DNA of 64,000 nucleotides from Ipomoea triloba (Eukaryota; Streptophyta; Magnoliopsida; Solanales; Convolvulaceae): positions 4,356,145 to 4,420,144 of the forward strand of contig NC_044916.1 in assembly GCF_003576645.1 (NCBI RefSeq), read 5' to 3'. Positions within the stretch are counted from its first letter, which is position 1. The number at the start of each line of letters is the position of its first letter. Below the pieces are notes generated by a model that was given only the letters and a program-made list of their open reading frames with translations, searched no databases and was not told where the DNA came from. Positions 1-11,890 of this stretch are shown piece after piece. The translations under genes were made by a program, and so were the position numbers.

Positions 1-26
1 AAAAAAAAAAAAAAAAAAAAAAAAAA
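1..26. repeat. Poly-A run at window edge
   Basis: The window opens with 26 adenines. This may be a retroposon tail cut by the window edge or an assembly edge; nothing upstream is visible to decide. Confidence 0.6.
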
Positions 27-232
27 TGAGAAACAGAGAAGATTGCAGGCCCCTTGGAGCCTAAAGTTGGAAGGTTGTGGGCCAGAATCTGAACACTCGA
101 TATAGCAGTGGACGAAAGTCGTCAGCAAAGTATATAACGCTGATGTTTGAGGAAGAACAGACTCTCGATGTCCTCAGATTTGATTCAGAAATGTGGGGGC
201 ACGATGAACAAGATCCTAAATGCTATACTTGT

Positions 233-3200
233 TCACGCAATAGTATAAACCTTAACTACTTTGGATGTATCGCAGACAACTAGGTTATCGGAATCGGTAG
301 GCGTGGTGCAGAGCCAATTGACCTGATCATTCAACGAGTCGGTCATAAGAAGATAAGATATGATAGAAGGGACATAAATGCATTGTATAAAGGAGAACTC
401 ACCTTTCTGCTTAGATTTAATTTGGAACGTAAAACATCTGTACTGGTGCTTGTTCCGTCGGTAACAACAGGTCTTGACCAATCCCAAACGCTCACTTGTT
501 TGTCATTTCCGCCAGAAATTATGAACTTCCCCTTCTCCCCGAATGATGAAAATGATCTAATATAGAAATAAGAATATCAGTGCTGAGGGGGTAACCCCAG
601 CCAAGATGGCTAAGGATACAACTTGTAACCACAAGGTCAGGAGTTTGAAAATCGAAACTCAGCCTTCTTGGTTTAAGCATGTCAGCTATGGGCAACCTAG
701 GCTGGTCCTTTGCTGGCTAGGGTTACAAGGCAGGATTTACCCAGTGCACACCCTCGGGTAGTGACTGTGGGTTTCCCTCTGTCACCCCAAAAAAAGAATA
801 TATGTGCTGACCCGTGCCCCCAAAGGTCGAGCAAGGAACAAAGAAAACTTACACACAGGACACTGCAGCAGTGTGCCCTCCCAAAGCGTGATCCAGTCGC
901 AAGCTTCCTCCATTTTGAATGTCAAGTCCAGAACCAGTGGATGAATCAGTGGCTTTAGACGCTTGAGAACCTTTCTTGGCTTTAGTTGAACTTTTTGATT
1001 TACAAGAATTCAACTCCGATTCAATATTTAAGATATCAACAACACCATCGCCCCTGGCAACAACACAAACCTTCCCGAGCTTTTCTACCATATCAGCTTC
1101 AGGAAGTGCCAAGGCATGGACAAAAGCAGGGTTCAAACACTGCCCCGCGTTATCTTTATTTCTCACATCGGGCATGCCTAAGGCAAGATGAATGGTGTTC
1201 AATCAGCTTAACATAAATAATAATCACACAAAGACTTAAATTGCAAGATGTCAGAATAATACTAATATAGGAGGAGGAAATGTCACAAGATAATCAAAAA
1301 ATCAATAATGGTATAATAATCATCATAGAATGCCAACAAAGATTACCGTCCAAGGTCAAATGCAGACAATGTCTTAATATTCATATATTTGAACATATCT
1401 ATACAGCTATACTAAAGCTTCTTTTTTTTTTTTTCTATTTCCTTTAAACGTTAGTAATCTACAAAATCCAATATAAATTCCATTCATATTAATGGTAAAT
1501 TATACTAAAACTTGTGAAAAATAAGAACAGCATAGTGGAAGGCCCATACCGAAGTCCACAATCTTCTTAGGTCGTCCCTTTGAGAAGTCCCATACCACAA
1601 GCTTTGAATCAAGGCCGCCAGTAATTACTGCAGTGTGCAAGAACGGAACACCAAAACATTGAAAACATCAGTTGATGAAAAATGATTTTGAGCAGAACTA
1701 TTACAAGATGGATTGAACACAATTACAGAAGTTGTTAATATTTAAGGACTCGAATACTCCCAGACATATTTTGCATATCTGACTAAATTGTATAACTACT
1801 TGTCCGTTTGTGATTATATGTAGAACTTCAGTAGATATAGTGTGGAGAACAATATTCCCATAATCGACCTTGAATCTCCAGGGTAAATTTTTAACTACAT
1901 CCACTCGTAGATTTCACTTAAAAATAGTGATACTGATACCAATAGATGGTTTTTATAGCTAAAAAATAATCTTTTTTTAATCTCAACATGGAAAATTTTG
2001 AAACCACATGTTGTAGCAGACATCCACAAAGAAGATAAGCAAGATGTCAAGGGTAACAACCATAAGATTTAGTTTTGAAGTTTAACGAACCTTCTAACCC
2101 ATAAAAAAAAAAATTAAAAAAAATTAAAAAAAAATAAAAACAATTTCAAACAGCAATAGAGCTTCTCAACTCACTTGAACAAAGTACCACTTAAAAATTC
2201 TACAGCAATAAGGGTTTATATTAGAGATTTCAGGCCAGATTTGAACTACAGCTTATTTTTAATTAAATAAAAATTTAAAAAGGTCATGTCTAAAAAAAGT
2301 CCGTGTTAGAAACTACCATTATATGCAACTTTAAAAGACAGGCACTTTTCTTTATAAACTTTCAGCTTATATTGGAGTTCATTTACCATTCCGAGGACTC
2401 AAAATAAAGAAAAGATTTTTAAAATTTTTATTTTTGATAAGTATAAAGGAGATTATTTGTTCTTAGCCCAAGAGAATCAGTTTTGCTCTATAACTTGTTC
2501 TTATTTCACATTTAAATAAATAAATACAATATTGTTTTAATTTCCAATTTGACCATGTGTTTGGATACACACATAGATATTTGGACAGAAAATTTTATTA
2601 AAAGCTAAGGTACCTTCCCAAGGTCTCCAAGGAACAAATTGAACACTGCTACAGATCTAATAAGATAGTGAAGGATATCAAAGATGAAAATCTCTTACAG
2701 AATAGGCAGGAGGAAACAAATTTAAAAGAAATATCAGTCATAAATGAAATACATTATCATGATATTGTAATTAATATTTAGAGCTCGGGTGCAAAACCTT
2801 TGCACACTTGTAAAGTCGTAAGTGAAAACCAAAAACTACCGTCATATAACTATATAAGGCCAATACAATAACAATAAATAATTAAAAGTTTAAAACTAAA
2901 ACAAAATTTAATAGAAAGGCTCCCAAATAAAGAATAACCTCAATCTCATGCAGCATTTTCATTGTAGCAAAAGGATACACTTGTATGGCCAGCTCTCAGA
3001 GTTCTATAAAGGCATTGTTGACGGATGTCAATAACCTGCAGTGGAGCAACAGTCATAATATGGTTCAACAACTCAGAGTGATTGACTAAAACACTATAGA
3101 GCTAAGAAAACAAAAACACATAATGGACCGAAAGGGCAATTTTCTTTTCCTCTACAAGAAAGAATCTTCTAGAATTTAGACCAAGATTAAAAATAATGAT

Positions 3201-6200
3201 AAAAATAATAAATAATTGTTTTTGGGTGTAACCCAGGGTCTCCACCATCGGACACAGTGGCTAACCCCTTGCTGGATTGTAGGCACCTCTATTGGGTGGG
3301 ACAGCTGGCCTGGAGATTTAAGGTTGCTCCATATCCAAAGCCAAGGATCGAACCCTTAAAAATAATAAATAATTCTGATTCAAGTTCCACAATTGCCTCA
3401 ATCCCTATACATGTTTGGGCTGATTTGTGGAGGCTGTAAGCCTACTCTAGAACAATGAGCTTGATGTAGTAGAAGTACAAGCTATGTAATGTTAGGTCAT
3501 TGATTCAAGTCTTGAAAGGAATGTCTCCGAAAACAGGTAGATGCAACTATGCTAGTGCATACATCTTCCTTCTCCACTCCATGAATAAAGGAAGAACATT
3601 GTGTACTTGGCCTGATGAACCAAAAGCCTAATCTATGGGTACAAAATCTTTGGCACTCTCTTTGTGCCTTTAGTAAAATTGTTTTGACTTATGAACAAGC
3701 AAAGAGCAATGAGCTAGGTTCTGTTCAACCAATGAGTTGTACTGCATCACCTAAATTTTGATATGATCAATGTATGTAGAGATTTAAACCTCACCTTCTA
3801 ATTATCTTTTTTTCATTATTTTCAATTATAAACAACAACATACCAAGCTAAACATATTTTCACCAAAACGTTATTTTGTAAATAAAAAACAAAACACTAT
3901 AGTAATGCTGCAGTTGGCTATCATACCTTAACGTCACCACTATCATCTGCAGAGGCAAGGAAAGATGAATTTGGAGTGCAAACAATCTGCAAAAGAAAAA
4001 AAAAACGAAAAAACAAAAACAAAAACAGAACATTAATGATAAAGCACAATTTTAGTTACTTTAATTATTATGCCACAACAATTATACTTCTTTAGATTCA
4101 AACGTAAAAATGCATATGCCAAAGGAAGTGTTAAAATCCGTGGGTATCATAATCCACTTAACAATAACAGCTGCCTAGAGATGGCACTAAAAACTGTGTC
4201 AAGAACCAAATGGCAGGCTACCTGATTTATCTCATCCTTGTTGTAATTGTAGCTCTCTAACGGTTTAGATGCCTTGCCCTTCAATTTCAGAAAGGCAAAA
4301 GATATTACCAATCATGAAAGGAAGTAATAATTATGGAAAGCTCTTCACAATATACCTTATTAAATAACAGTAAAATAATAAGGAAAAATTATATAGAGGA
4401 TAGATTGCAATGTATTACAAGCAAAGTGAAAGAGCCAATTAACCCATTCATCAAGAGTGGGTGTGGGGCCCAAATAAATGGTAAGGGACTAGCATAGTTT
4501 CAATAAAATCAATACACAAGTTCTTAAAATAACTGATCTAGAAGAATAAAATTAACCACATATGTTCACACAGAACTTCTCTAAGGAAATGGTATAAACC
4601 ATAGCTGCTACTAATTTTTAATAAAGAGAAAAATAGAGAAAATGAATAGAGTTAAACAATGCACTCTTCTTTAGTACAAAGCAGCCCAAATACTTAATCA
4701 TATGGATTTATTTCTGCAATAACTAATTGGAGATATACCAAATTCACTTCAAAGGACTTGACTTCATTTCCTGAGGATACATAAATTATATCTTCATTGC
4801 CTGCACCAATATAGAACCATTAAGATTTGAGAATAAGTCCACCAAAAATGAACACCAATGCAATATGAAATTCGCAGAGTGCATACTTCAAGAAAATGAA
4901 TAATATATAGTCTACAAAAGAACACATACCTTTAAACTACCAATAGATTTTTTCTTAAATTTTCATATGGAGAATTATAGCTAACTTGAACCATTGATTA
5001 ATGATGCAACAAAAAAATGTGTTAGTATAGTTAAAGAGTGTTCCTAAATTGATAGTAGGATGGTCACTTAAACTCAAGTAAGGAATCTTTTAAGCATTAA
5101 GAATTTACATGATTACTTTACTTTCAAAGTAGTTTATGGAATCCTAAAGAGGGAAGGATTTTAGTTTCCCTATCATGGGCACCCCAATTTAGTATCAAAC
5201 TCCTCAATCTTGTAATTCTTAGTATAACTTAATACATTCTATTCCATTGGAATACATATGATTTATTTTCTCGAATTCTTTGTTCACTATCCAGTTGTTT
5301 CTGCCTTTACAGAAGGTTGTCACTCCTTGCCACTCAATGGACTAACATTTCATAATTTCTACCACCCACTAGGCCACCATTTCAAAATTCCCAACAAAAT
5401 GTAATCTTCTATACGTTCTAAAAGTGAACTCTTACCCAACGATACACAAGTGACTTACACTAGCCAGGGTTCAAGTCAACAGTGACTCACTTACAGCCAC
5501 TTGAGCAAAATTAGAAGTTTGGGGAACAAAACTTGGAAATGTGATAGCTGAGGTCTTAAAGGTACCAAATTTTGAATTTTCTCTAGTAAAAAATATAGTC
5601 TTGGCTGTAGTTATTTTAGTAACTCACTAAAAGAATATACAGGTGTACTACAAATCTACAATCACACTCAAACAAGAACATCTCAGGCTAAATCTTACAG
5701 ATAAGTCATTTCATCATGATTTGTGAACTACCATCAATTAAATCCTATTATCCTAAAATTACATTTTTTTACAGAGAAATTTAGATGTCAAACAAAGGCA
5801 TAGAGAGCCAATAGTGATCATGACTCTGAAGTAGCAGGTTAAACATTCCTTATGGTGTGACTGAAAACTGAAAGTCAGAGAAGTCAAGCAAAAAAGTTTT
5901 TAAGTACGGAGCTCAAAACTATTAAAAAAAAAATTAGGTTAAAATTGTTTGGAGTTTCAAGTTGTTTATTTCAGTGTGAACTTCTGAAACAAGACAACAG
6001 CAAAAATATGCTGTTGATGAACCTCACACCACAAACATAAAGTGACTACTTGCAGTAAATAGATGGCAGTCCATAAATTTTGTGTCTTTACTAGCAGAAT
6101 CCAATCACGAGCAAGCACAAAATACTTCTTTGTCATATTGAAATTATAACCACACAGAAAAATAGAAAAGAAATGGGAACTGTGCAAGAACAAACTATAA

Positions 6201-6625
6201 AATAGAAAATTAAAAAAATAATAATAACCTGGCTTAAAACAGATTGAAGAAATGGGATCATCATTGCCAACATCCATCTTAAAAGCCATATCCTTGCACC
6301 GCATATCAAACCAGCAAACATTGCCATCCTATGCTTGAATTAAAGTCAATTAAACCGCGGGTGGTCACAATAGTGACTTAAAAGATTAGAAACAAGAAGC
6401 TAAAACGTAAAGGCGAGCCCTTTAAGAACTAAGGGCATTACCCAAATTTCAAGAAAGTATGCAACTATAGATACTGATGAAATACGAAAAAGAAAAGGGA
6501 AAAGAATGGAAGGGCAGAGAAGAGGTTACCTCAGCTGCAGTAGCAATGAGGCCAGGGCGGGTTCGGGAAGCGATACAGTAGGTGGCGGCCGCTTTATGAC
6601 CCCTCAGTCGTCTTGGTTCCGCCAT
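233..6625 (-). CDS. WDR53: WD repeat-containing protein 53-like (WD40 protein), 11 coding exons
   Basis: Exons on the minus strand, 5' to 3': 6625-6530, 6328-6229, 4800-4739, 4278-4222, 3986-3927, 3035-2979, 2656-2614, 1627-1550, 1177-853, 556-403, 322-233. Together they give 1,122 bases, 373 aa, with GT-AG introns and phases that close. The start is MAEPRRLRGHKAA; a GTG 12 bases upstream is not needed. The order of landmarks matches animal WDR53: an N-terminal GH repeat, ASADDSGDVK (exon 5), GHTS/ICSSVQFVPWRPWE (exons 6-7), VITGGLDSKLVVWDFSKGR (exon 8), GQCLNPAFVHALA (exon 9), GGNDKQVSVWDW (exon 10) and VNWLCTTP near the C-terminus. Human WDR53 is about 358 aa, so this copy looks complete. 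WD40 proteins of this kind are beta-propeller scaffolds; WDR53 has been linked to DDB1-CUL4 ligases, and a similar role here is inference. Introns hold SINEs at 587-793 and 3218-3357. Confidence 0.9.
587..793 (+). mobile_element. Au-type SINE in WDR53 intron
   Basis: A tRNA-derived retroposon in the intron between exons 9 and 10. It has a box B-like GGTCAGGAGTTTGAA, an Au-family end resembling GTGCACACCCTCGGGTAGTG then GGGTTTCCCTC, and a short A tail. Imperfect target duplications of about 17 bp, agaatat..gtgctga, lie at 570-586 and 794-810. It runs antisense to the gene. Confidence 0.75.
3218..3357 (-). mobile_element. tRNA-related SINE with 17-bp target duplication
   Basis: Flanked by the exact duplication aaaaataataaataatt at 3201-3217 and 3358-3374. 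Read on the minus strand it starts with a box B-like GGTTCGATCC and ends in GGGTTACACCCAAAAAC. The same 3' body recurs at 33352-33425. It lies in the WDR53 intron between exons 5 and 6, in the gene's own orientation. Confidence 0.75.
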
Positions 6626-6677
6626 GGCAGCCGCCACTCAGTCCTTTCGAGATTTCTTCCGTTAACCTTTCGTTACC

Positions 6678-6730
6678 CCCTCTCCTTATTGATTTTACGG
6701 AGTACACCCTCCGTCCCAAAATAATTGCAT
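6678..6730. repeat. Stowaway-like MITE terminus
   Basis: Just upstream of the WDR53 start is tacggagtacaccctccgtc followed by ccaaaataattg, the usual look of a Stowaway (Tc1/mariner MITE) end. No matching opposite end was found nearby, so this is a fragment. Confidence 0.35.
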
Positions 6731-7034
6731 GATACCACCTGAGATGATTTAGAATTTAATTTTTTGTTAATAAATAAAAGAGAACATTATACGAAAGTGC
6801 GATTAAACTCTTAAATTTTATAAAAGTTCAATTAAACACTTAAATTTATCATTTTGGAGCATTCAAATTTAATAGTTGGTTATCCACCTAGGATAATCGA
6901 TCATTACTATTCCGATGATCATGTCGGCAGCCGGCGAACCATTCAACCGGCCGCAATTGTGATTGAAGAAAGCTGGTTACCTTATCTAGTGGAGAAGGCG
7001 ACCGGAATGGCAACCACTTTGTATATATTGGTTT

Positions 7035-8335
7035 TTACATGGAGATGATAAACCAACAGAATCGAGTGCTATCATCTACGAATAAAATAAAGTAACGAAA
7101 ACCCCCGGTCGAAATAACAGGCGTCGGGCCCCAAATGTCCGTGTAAACGAGATCTAAGACATTACAACTGTAAGTTTTTATTCTATCTAATGGAAATCGT
7201 GAAGATTTGCTGAGTTGGCAAGCCGAACAGAGATGTGGTAAACCCGACTTATGAGGAACAACCAGACACTCCCTTAGGACATGCTGAAGAGCACAATCGT
7301 GTGGGTGGCCTAACCGTCGATGCCAAACCACAAGAGACGCACGGGCTGTCAAAAACACCATATGAGACCGGGGAACAAACAACTGGTACAGACCACCCGA
7401 ACTGGGTCCCTTAAGCAGTACTGCCTTGGTGATGCAATCCTTAACAACAAAAAAGGTCAGATGAAATTCAAAAAATACGTTATTGTCACGGGTAAATCGA
7501 TTAACAGATAATAACGGCACAGACAAGCTAGGCACATGCAGAATATTTGACACTTTCAAAGATTTAATTAGAAACAGAGGGAATCATAGCGTAACCAACA
7601 CGGGAAATACCCAAATATGTGTCATCACCGACCCGGAGGACGTCAGTGCCGGAGTACCCCCTCTGAATGCGACATCATCGTCGAATCGGGAGTGGCGTGG
7701 GAGGATGTTCCCGTGTCCGGAAACCATGTAGCAACCTCTTGCTGCGTGCCGCCATCCCCAGCCACTGCAACATGAGCCTGCGCCAGCGGTTGATTCGAGT
7801 AGCGATGGTAGCAGAAGACAACGCTATGACCGTGGGAGCGGCAGATTTGGCATCGCGGCGAGCCTCCGTGTCCACGCCCTTGGCCACCTCGGCCTCGTGA
7901 CTGCTATTGCTGCCCGCGACCACCACCACGATGATGTCACCCACCTGATCATCCATCGCCAGTATGTCGTCGGCCTCGGTTGGCAACCATTGCCGTCGGA
8001 TTTCCAAAGGGCAGTGCAGCATCACCGGTGGCGAAATCATCTGAATAGATAAAATGCTGCGCTTGCAAACAGTCAGACAATTGTGGGATAGATACGGGGT
8101 TACCTAAAACAACCAATGAAGCTGCCATCGCCCAGAACTCCGCTCGGAGAACTCTGAAGACATAGAGTTTTTGCTCATCGAGGGAACCCGGCCGGCCAGC
8201 CAGAGCTAGATCTTCGACGAGAAGTTGCGCCCTTTCGAGGTATTCCGTCGGAGTGGAGTCCCCTTGCCGGAGCGACTGGAATTGGGCGAGAAGGTTGAGG
8301 CAGCGGGCGCGGGTGGACGAACTCATTACCAAACA
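7035..8335 (-). pseudogene. Ty1/copia retrotransposon fragment (gag to integrase start)
   Basis: Minus-strand coding remnants in gag-pol order. 8332-7949 is a gag (UBN2-type) segment with STPTEYLERAQLLVEDLA and LQAQHFIYSDDFATGDAAL. Around 7865-7800 is a zinc knuckle CQICRSHGHSVVFC (CX2CX4HX4C). Around 7730 is a protease-like WFPDTGTSSHA. 7559-7035 holds the pre-integrase motifs WHRRLGHP and CSACQLSKSSRFP and the integrase start VYTDIWGP. Frame changes and stops lie between about 7650 and 7560, and the integrase stops after about 45 residues. No reverse transcriptase, RNase H or LTRs are present. The region is GC-rich compared with its surroundings. The gag end abuts a MITE end at about 8344. 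Confidence 0.85.
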
Positions 8336-8343
8336 TGCACCCT

Positions 8344-8443
8344 ACTACCAAACATGCAAAATACTTTTACAAAACTCATTACCATTACCAAGTATTTGAT
8401 ACCCATTCCGATTCCGATTTCCATGTGTGAACCAAACACACCC
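8344..8443 (-). mobile_element. Tourist-like (PIF/Harbinger) MITE end
   Basis: About 100 bp closely matching the reverse complement of the complete element at 55044-55341. It ends AACCAAACACACCC followed by TTA at 8444-8446, the expected target trinucleotide. Only this end is present; the other side runs straight into copia gag sequence. Confidence 0.7.
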
Positions 8444-8449
8444 TTAGTT

Positions 8450-8920
8450 GAAGTTACATGGCATTACTTAGATAAATAATATAAGGAGTTAATTCCATTT
8501 TTGGTCCTAGATTTATAGGTGGCATTCCACTTTTAGTCCTTTTTTTATCAAAACATCCACTTTTGGTCCTAGTATTATTGTAGCATGACCATTTTTGATC
8601 CTTCGTCAAGAAAATCATTGAAATGCCGTTAAATACAATGACATTTTGATCCTTTTTATACAAAGTAGGTTGACCCGCTATATTTCAGTAATCTTATATA
8701 TTTACCACGTAAGATTTTAAAATGTTGGAGGTAACATATGATTACCTCCATCTTCTTTAAGTATTCTTACATTCTGTTTTAGTATTTTCAATTTTGTTGT
8801 TATATAATAAATAATAATAATAATAATAAATTTATACCTATATAATATAGTATACGGTCATGTATATCTCTAAGTTTTATTTATTTATTTACTTATTTGT
8901 ATGGAAGGTATTTAAGTAAA
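8450..8920. other. Intergenic; half of a 'TTTTGGTCCT' repeat element
   Basis: 8490-8660 repeats short stretches like ccatttttggtcct and ccacttttggtccta, typical of one arm of foldback MITEs such as those at 18460 and 23040. The second arm was not found. 8690-8920 is AT-rich with a short (ATA)n run near 8810 and no gene that I can see. Confidence 0.35.
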
Positions 8921-9096
8921 TTTTATTGGGTAAAAAATGTAAATGTATAAAAATAGTGAATCACTATTTTTTTTAAAATCAATAAGAACATATCTGAAGT
9001 AGAAAGTAGAAGTAAATGTAGTATAAGTCTGTCTAAAATAAGACCAAGAGTTATTCATTAACCATTATGCACTTAAACATATGTAAGAAAAACAAC
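8921..9096 (+). repeat. Left arm of inverted repeat around the EXORDIUM-like gene
   Basis: This block matches the reverse complement of about 10808-10995. The inner part, 9033-9096, is nearly identical to 10872-10808; the outer 110 bp are more diverged but align throughout (for example aaattttatt..g.taaaaaatg). The arms face each other across about 1.7 kb that contains the whole EXORDIUM-like gene. No target duplication was found at the outer edges. 9100-9600 holds no gene. Confidence 0.6.
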
Positions 9097-9604
9097 AATT
9101 TTAATAGGAGAGTACAGTTATGAGCTTTCCAAATACAATAGATGATGCATGATTGTTATTTTGTAATTATATTATTTGCTTGAAGTGCATCCTTGAATTA
9201 CTGTAATTTATTTTCTATGAGCAGCTCCCTCCCCTAAACCAAAACCAACCCCTAGAAAAACAAACTATATATACACTACGGAGTATATGTTATTATTATT
9301 ATGAGAACTTTTATTGTGCTAATCAGCATGTGTGTTCTTGTATCTGGTATAAACCACAATGCAATGTTGTACTTGTGAAATAATTGACATCAATGTTGAT
9401 CAATAGCTTAGAATTATATTTTTCATATTATTATAAATATAAGTGATCAAAACAAGAAAAGATACGAAGCTACATGCTCCGACTTTTACCACCTACAACA
9501 TAAGCTTAAACATTTAAAACAAAAAAAAAAATTGATTATTTTGGGAGTGATAATTGTAAGGACAGATTAACATTTTCCTTACAAAGTGGTTATAGTTTTT
9601 CACA

Positions 9605-10516
9605 TTAGAGCAGTGGTGCACATGCAGATTTCTCGGGATCCCACATGGCCGGGAGCAAGAACTTTCGTTGGTTAGCACCGTGCGCATTGTAACTCGCCTC
9701 TGTGGTGTTATCTACGAGGACTTTACCCGGATATCCGGGGTAAGACCCCGTACCGAACATACCCATGCAGGCACTAACGGCCTCTAGTGGAGCCTCCGCG
9801 GGACCTTGGAAATAGCCATTTTTAAACGGGTTTGTCACGGTTCCCGCCAATATGGTGGCAAGGTTTATGATCATTCCGTCCATGCCAATGTCGTCGTTGG
9901 GCGCCACCAGAGGAGGTGTCTGAGGGCCCATAATGGGCTTATGAAACGGCCACGCACATTTCCCGGGGCACTGAGTCTCCGAGTTACCCACCCAGGCGTA
10001 TGCAACTGGATCCTCCCCAGCCGTGGATTTGTGAGTTCCGCACGTGCTCGTGCAGAACCCGTTCACGGAAACATCTTTATCCGTCAAGACAACGGTAATA
10101 GATCCGACGCTATTCTCAACCTTGGATGCCAATTTCTCAATCTGGTCATCCTTGAGTGTCTTTCCAAGCGAGCAGTTGTCGTCCAGTATTTGTTGTCCAA
10201 CCACTATAGTGGTGGATCCTCCACCCTCATACTTATTGGTGGTCATCCACCAAGACTCCACAGAAGGCGTAGGAATGTCTACCGCGTTAAAGGATTGAAG
10301 AAAATCGATGATTATAGAGCGTTGGATGGCCGTGAAATTCCCGTACCATATAAGATTAATGTTGATCGAGCCTTTCAAAAGGGTGCCTTTGTGGTACTCG
10401 AGGACAAGGGGCTGGTCCTTAACTAGTTCCCCGAAAGATGGCTCTAGAATGCCGGCGAGAAAACAGAAGAGCAAAGCTACGGCTGAGGCCGTGGCACGAT
10501 TGTTAATGGCAGCCAT
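9605..10516 (-). CDS. EXL: EXORDIUM-like (phosphate-induced 1, PHI-1) secreted protein
   Basis: One intronless frame of 303 aa, the usual size for the EXORDIUM/PHI-1 family. The start MAAINNRATASAVALL at 10516 is chosen over an upstream ATG at 10666 because it begins a clean signal peptide (hydrophobic to about residue 28, SFGELV) and lies just below a TATA box. Family landmarks: LVLEYHKGTLLKG, INLIWYGNFTAIQRSII, PSVESWWMTTNKY, GFCTSTCGTH, AYAWVGNSETQCPGKCAWPF, GMDGMIINLATILAGTVTNP, GYFQGPAEAPLEAVSACMG and a C-terminal cysteine. Known members are apoplastic and brassinosteroid- or carbon-status-responsive; whether that applies here is inference. The frame is intact. The gene sits between inverted-repeat arms (8921-9096 and 10808-10995). 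Which EXL paralogue it is cannot be told. Confidence 0.92.
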   Translation of the reverse strand: MAAINNRATASAVALLFCFLAGILEPSFGELVKDQPLVLEYHKGTLLKGSININLIWYGNFTAIQRSIIIDFLQSFNAVDIPTPSVESWWMTTNKYEGGGSTTIVVGQQILDDNCSLGKTLKDDQIEKLASKVENSVGSITVVLTDKDVSVNGFCTSTCGTHKSTAGEDPVAYAWVGNSETQCPGKCAWPFHKPIMGPQTPPLVAPNDDIGMDGMIINLATILAGTVTNPFKNGYFQGPAEAPLEAVSACMGMFGTGSYPGYPGKVLVDNTTEASYNAHGANQRKFLLPAMWDPEKSACAPLL

Positions 10517-10593
10517 GATTGATAAGGCCAGAGCTTTTAGATAGAAGGAAGATTGAGGTTTGGAATTGTTTGAGAAGGGAGAAATGGGAGGTG

Positions 10594-10602
10594 TTATATA
10601 TA
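10594..10602 (-). promoter_or_regulatory. TATA box of the EXORDIUM-like gene
   Basis: The minus strand reads CTATATATAAC here, 78-86 bases above the chosen ATG. A transcription start near 10565-10570 would give a 5' UTR of about 50 bases. This position also excludes the ATG at 10666 as the normal start. Confidence 0.65.
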
Positions 10603-10807
10603 GAGTTCTGCCAACCTCAAAGCTAAGCTTTTCCCGGAGGATATACAGACCGCAGACCTCATTCAATGGTGAAGAGTTCCTAAATAATTTCGGTTGATAC
10701 AGACCGTAGACCTATGTCTCCTATTTTTAAGGGTTTGGTGCTCTGTGACCATCAAGGCTTACAAGATTAAGATTATTTTTGCCTTGTATCCTACTTTTTT
10801 TGTTTAA

Positions 10808-10995
10808 GTTGTTTTTCTTACATATGTTTAAGTGCATAATGGTTAATGAATAACTGCTTGGTCTTATTTTAGATAGAGTAATACAACATGTAGTTTCACT
10901 TTTTACTCCATTTTATACTATCATATATTTTGATTGATCTAAAAAATAGTAGGTCACTGTTCTTATACATACACATTTTTTATCTAATAAAATTT
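10808..10995 (-). repeat. Right arm of inverted repeat around the EXORDIUM-like gene
   Basis: Reverse-complement partner of 8921-9096. The shared inner block contains ccattatgcacttaaacat and aagaaaaacaac read from the other strand. It starts about 290 bases upstream of the EXL start codon, so it may overlap the distal promoter. 11000-11890 is AT-rich, with a (CTT)n run at about 11760-11785 and no gene. Confidence 0.6.
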
Positions 10996-11890
10996 GTACA
11001 CATAATGGGGATTATACACCCATCAACCCATGCATAGATGAGATATATCATTTTCCTTTTTGACATGTCTCTGTCATGTAACTGAGTGTTTGAGCATATC
11101 TTAACATCCTATAAATTGATCAATCATTATATATTTTTGTCAATTGAAATCCTCTCTTTGTACATTATTCTTAGGATGCGTTTAGTTCAAATTATATAAT
11201 ATTAAATTATTAATTAGGTAATGTAAGTATATGTTATATTATCGTCATGTAAAATTTTGAAGTAATGTTTGAGGATGACTCCGAAATAACACTTTAATCA
11301 GCTAAACAAATTATATTTGTCTTACTTCTAAAATCTCTTTTATTATTTGAGTATTTAAAATCTCTTTTATTATTTGAGTGTTTAACCCTAACAAAACTCC
11401 TTCCAAAAAAATCCTCACCCGTCACCCCTAGATCAAAATAACTAAAAAATAAAAAATAAAAAATTCTCACACTCCCTCCTCGAGTTCACAAACCATTGTT
11501 TAATAAATAAATATTGATTTAATTTCAAAAATAAATATTTTAAATTATGAATTTTAACAAATTAAAAAATGATTATGCTTAATTGAGTTCCAAATGAGAT
11601 GAACTAACCCAATAGAAATATACCATAATGGATTAAGCTTGAATAACCCTACATATAAAAATATATATTGAAAGAATTCATTCAATGAAAATATATAGTG
11701 ACAATACAACATTCACATCCACCATTTCCTTTTTCCAGATTTCGATGAACAATCTTAGGCCTTCTTCTTCTTCTTCTTCTTCCTCCACCAAGAGGATTCT
11801 CTCTCCTCCTCTCCTCCTGTTGATTTTACTCTGTGAGTATGTATATTTCTTTCCCTGTCTTAGACACGACACACTTGGTATGATGGATGA

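Noticed and set aside
5966..6327. Hydrophobic minus-strand frames of 64-112 aa
   Set aside because: They contain WDR53 exon 2 in wrong frames plus T-rich intron; the hydrophobicity comes from poly-T.
9806..10426. 206-aa plus-strand frame
   Set aside because: Antisense shadow of the EXORDIUM-like coding sequence.
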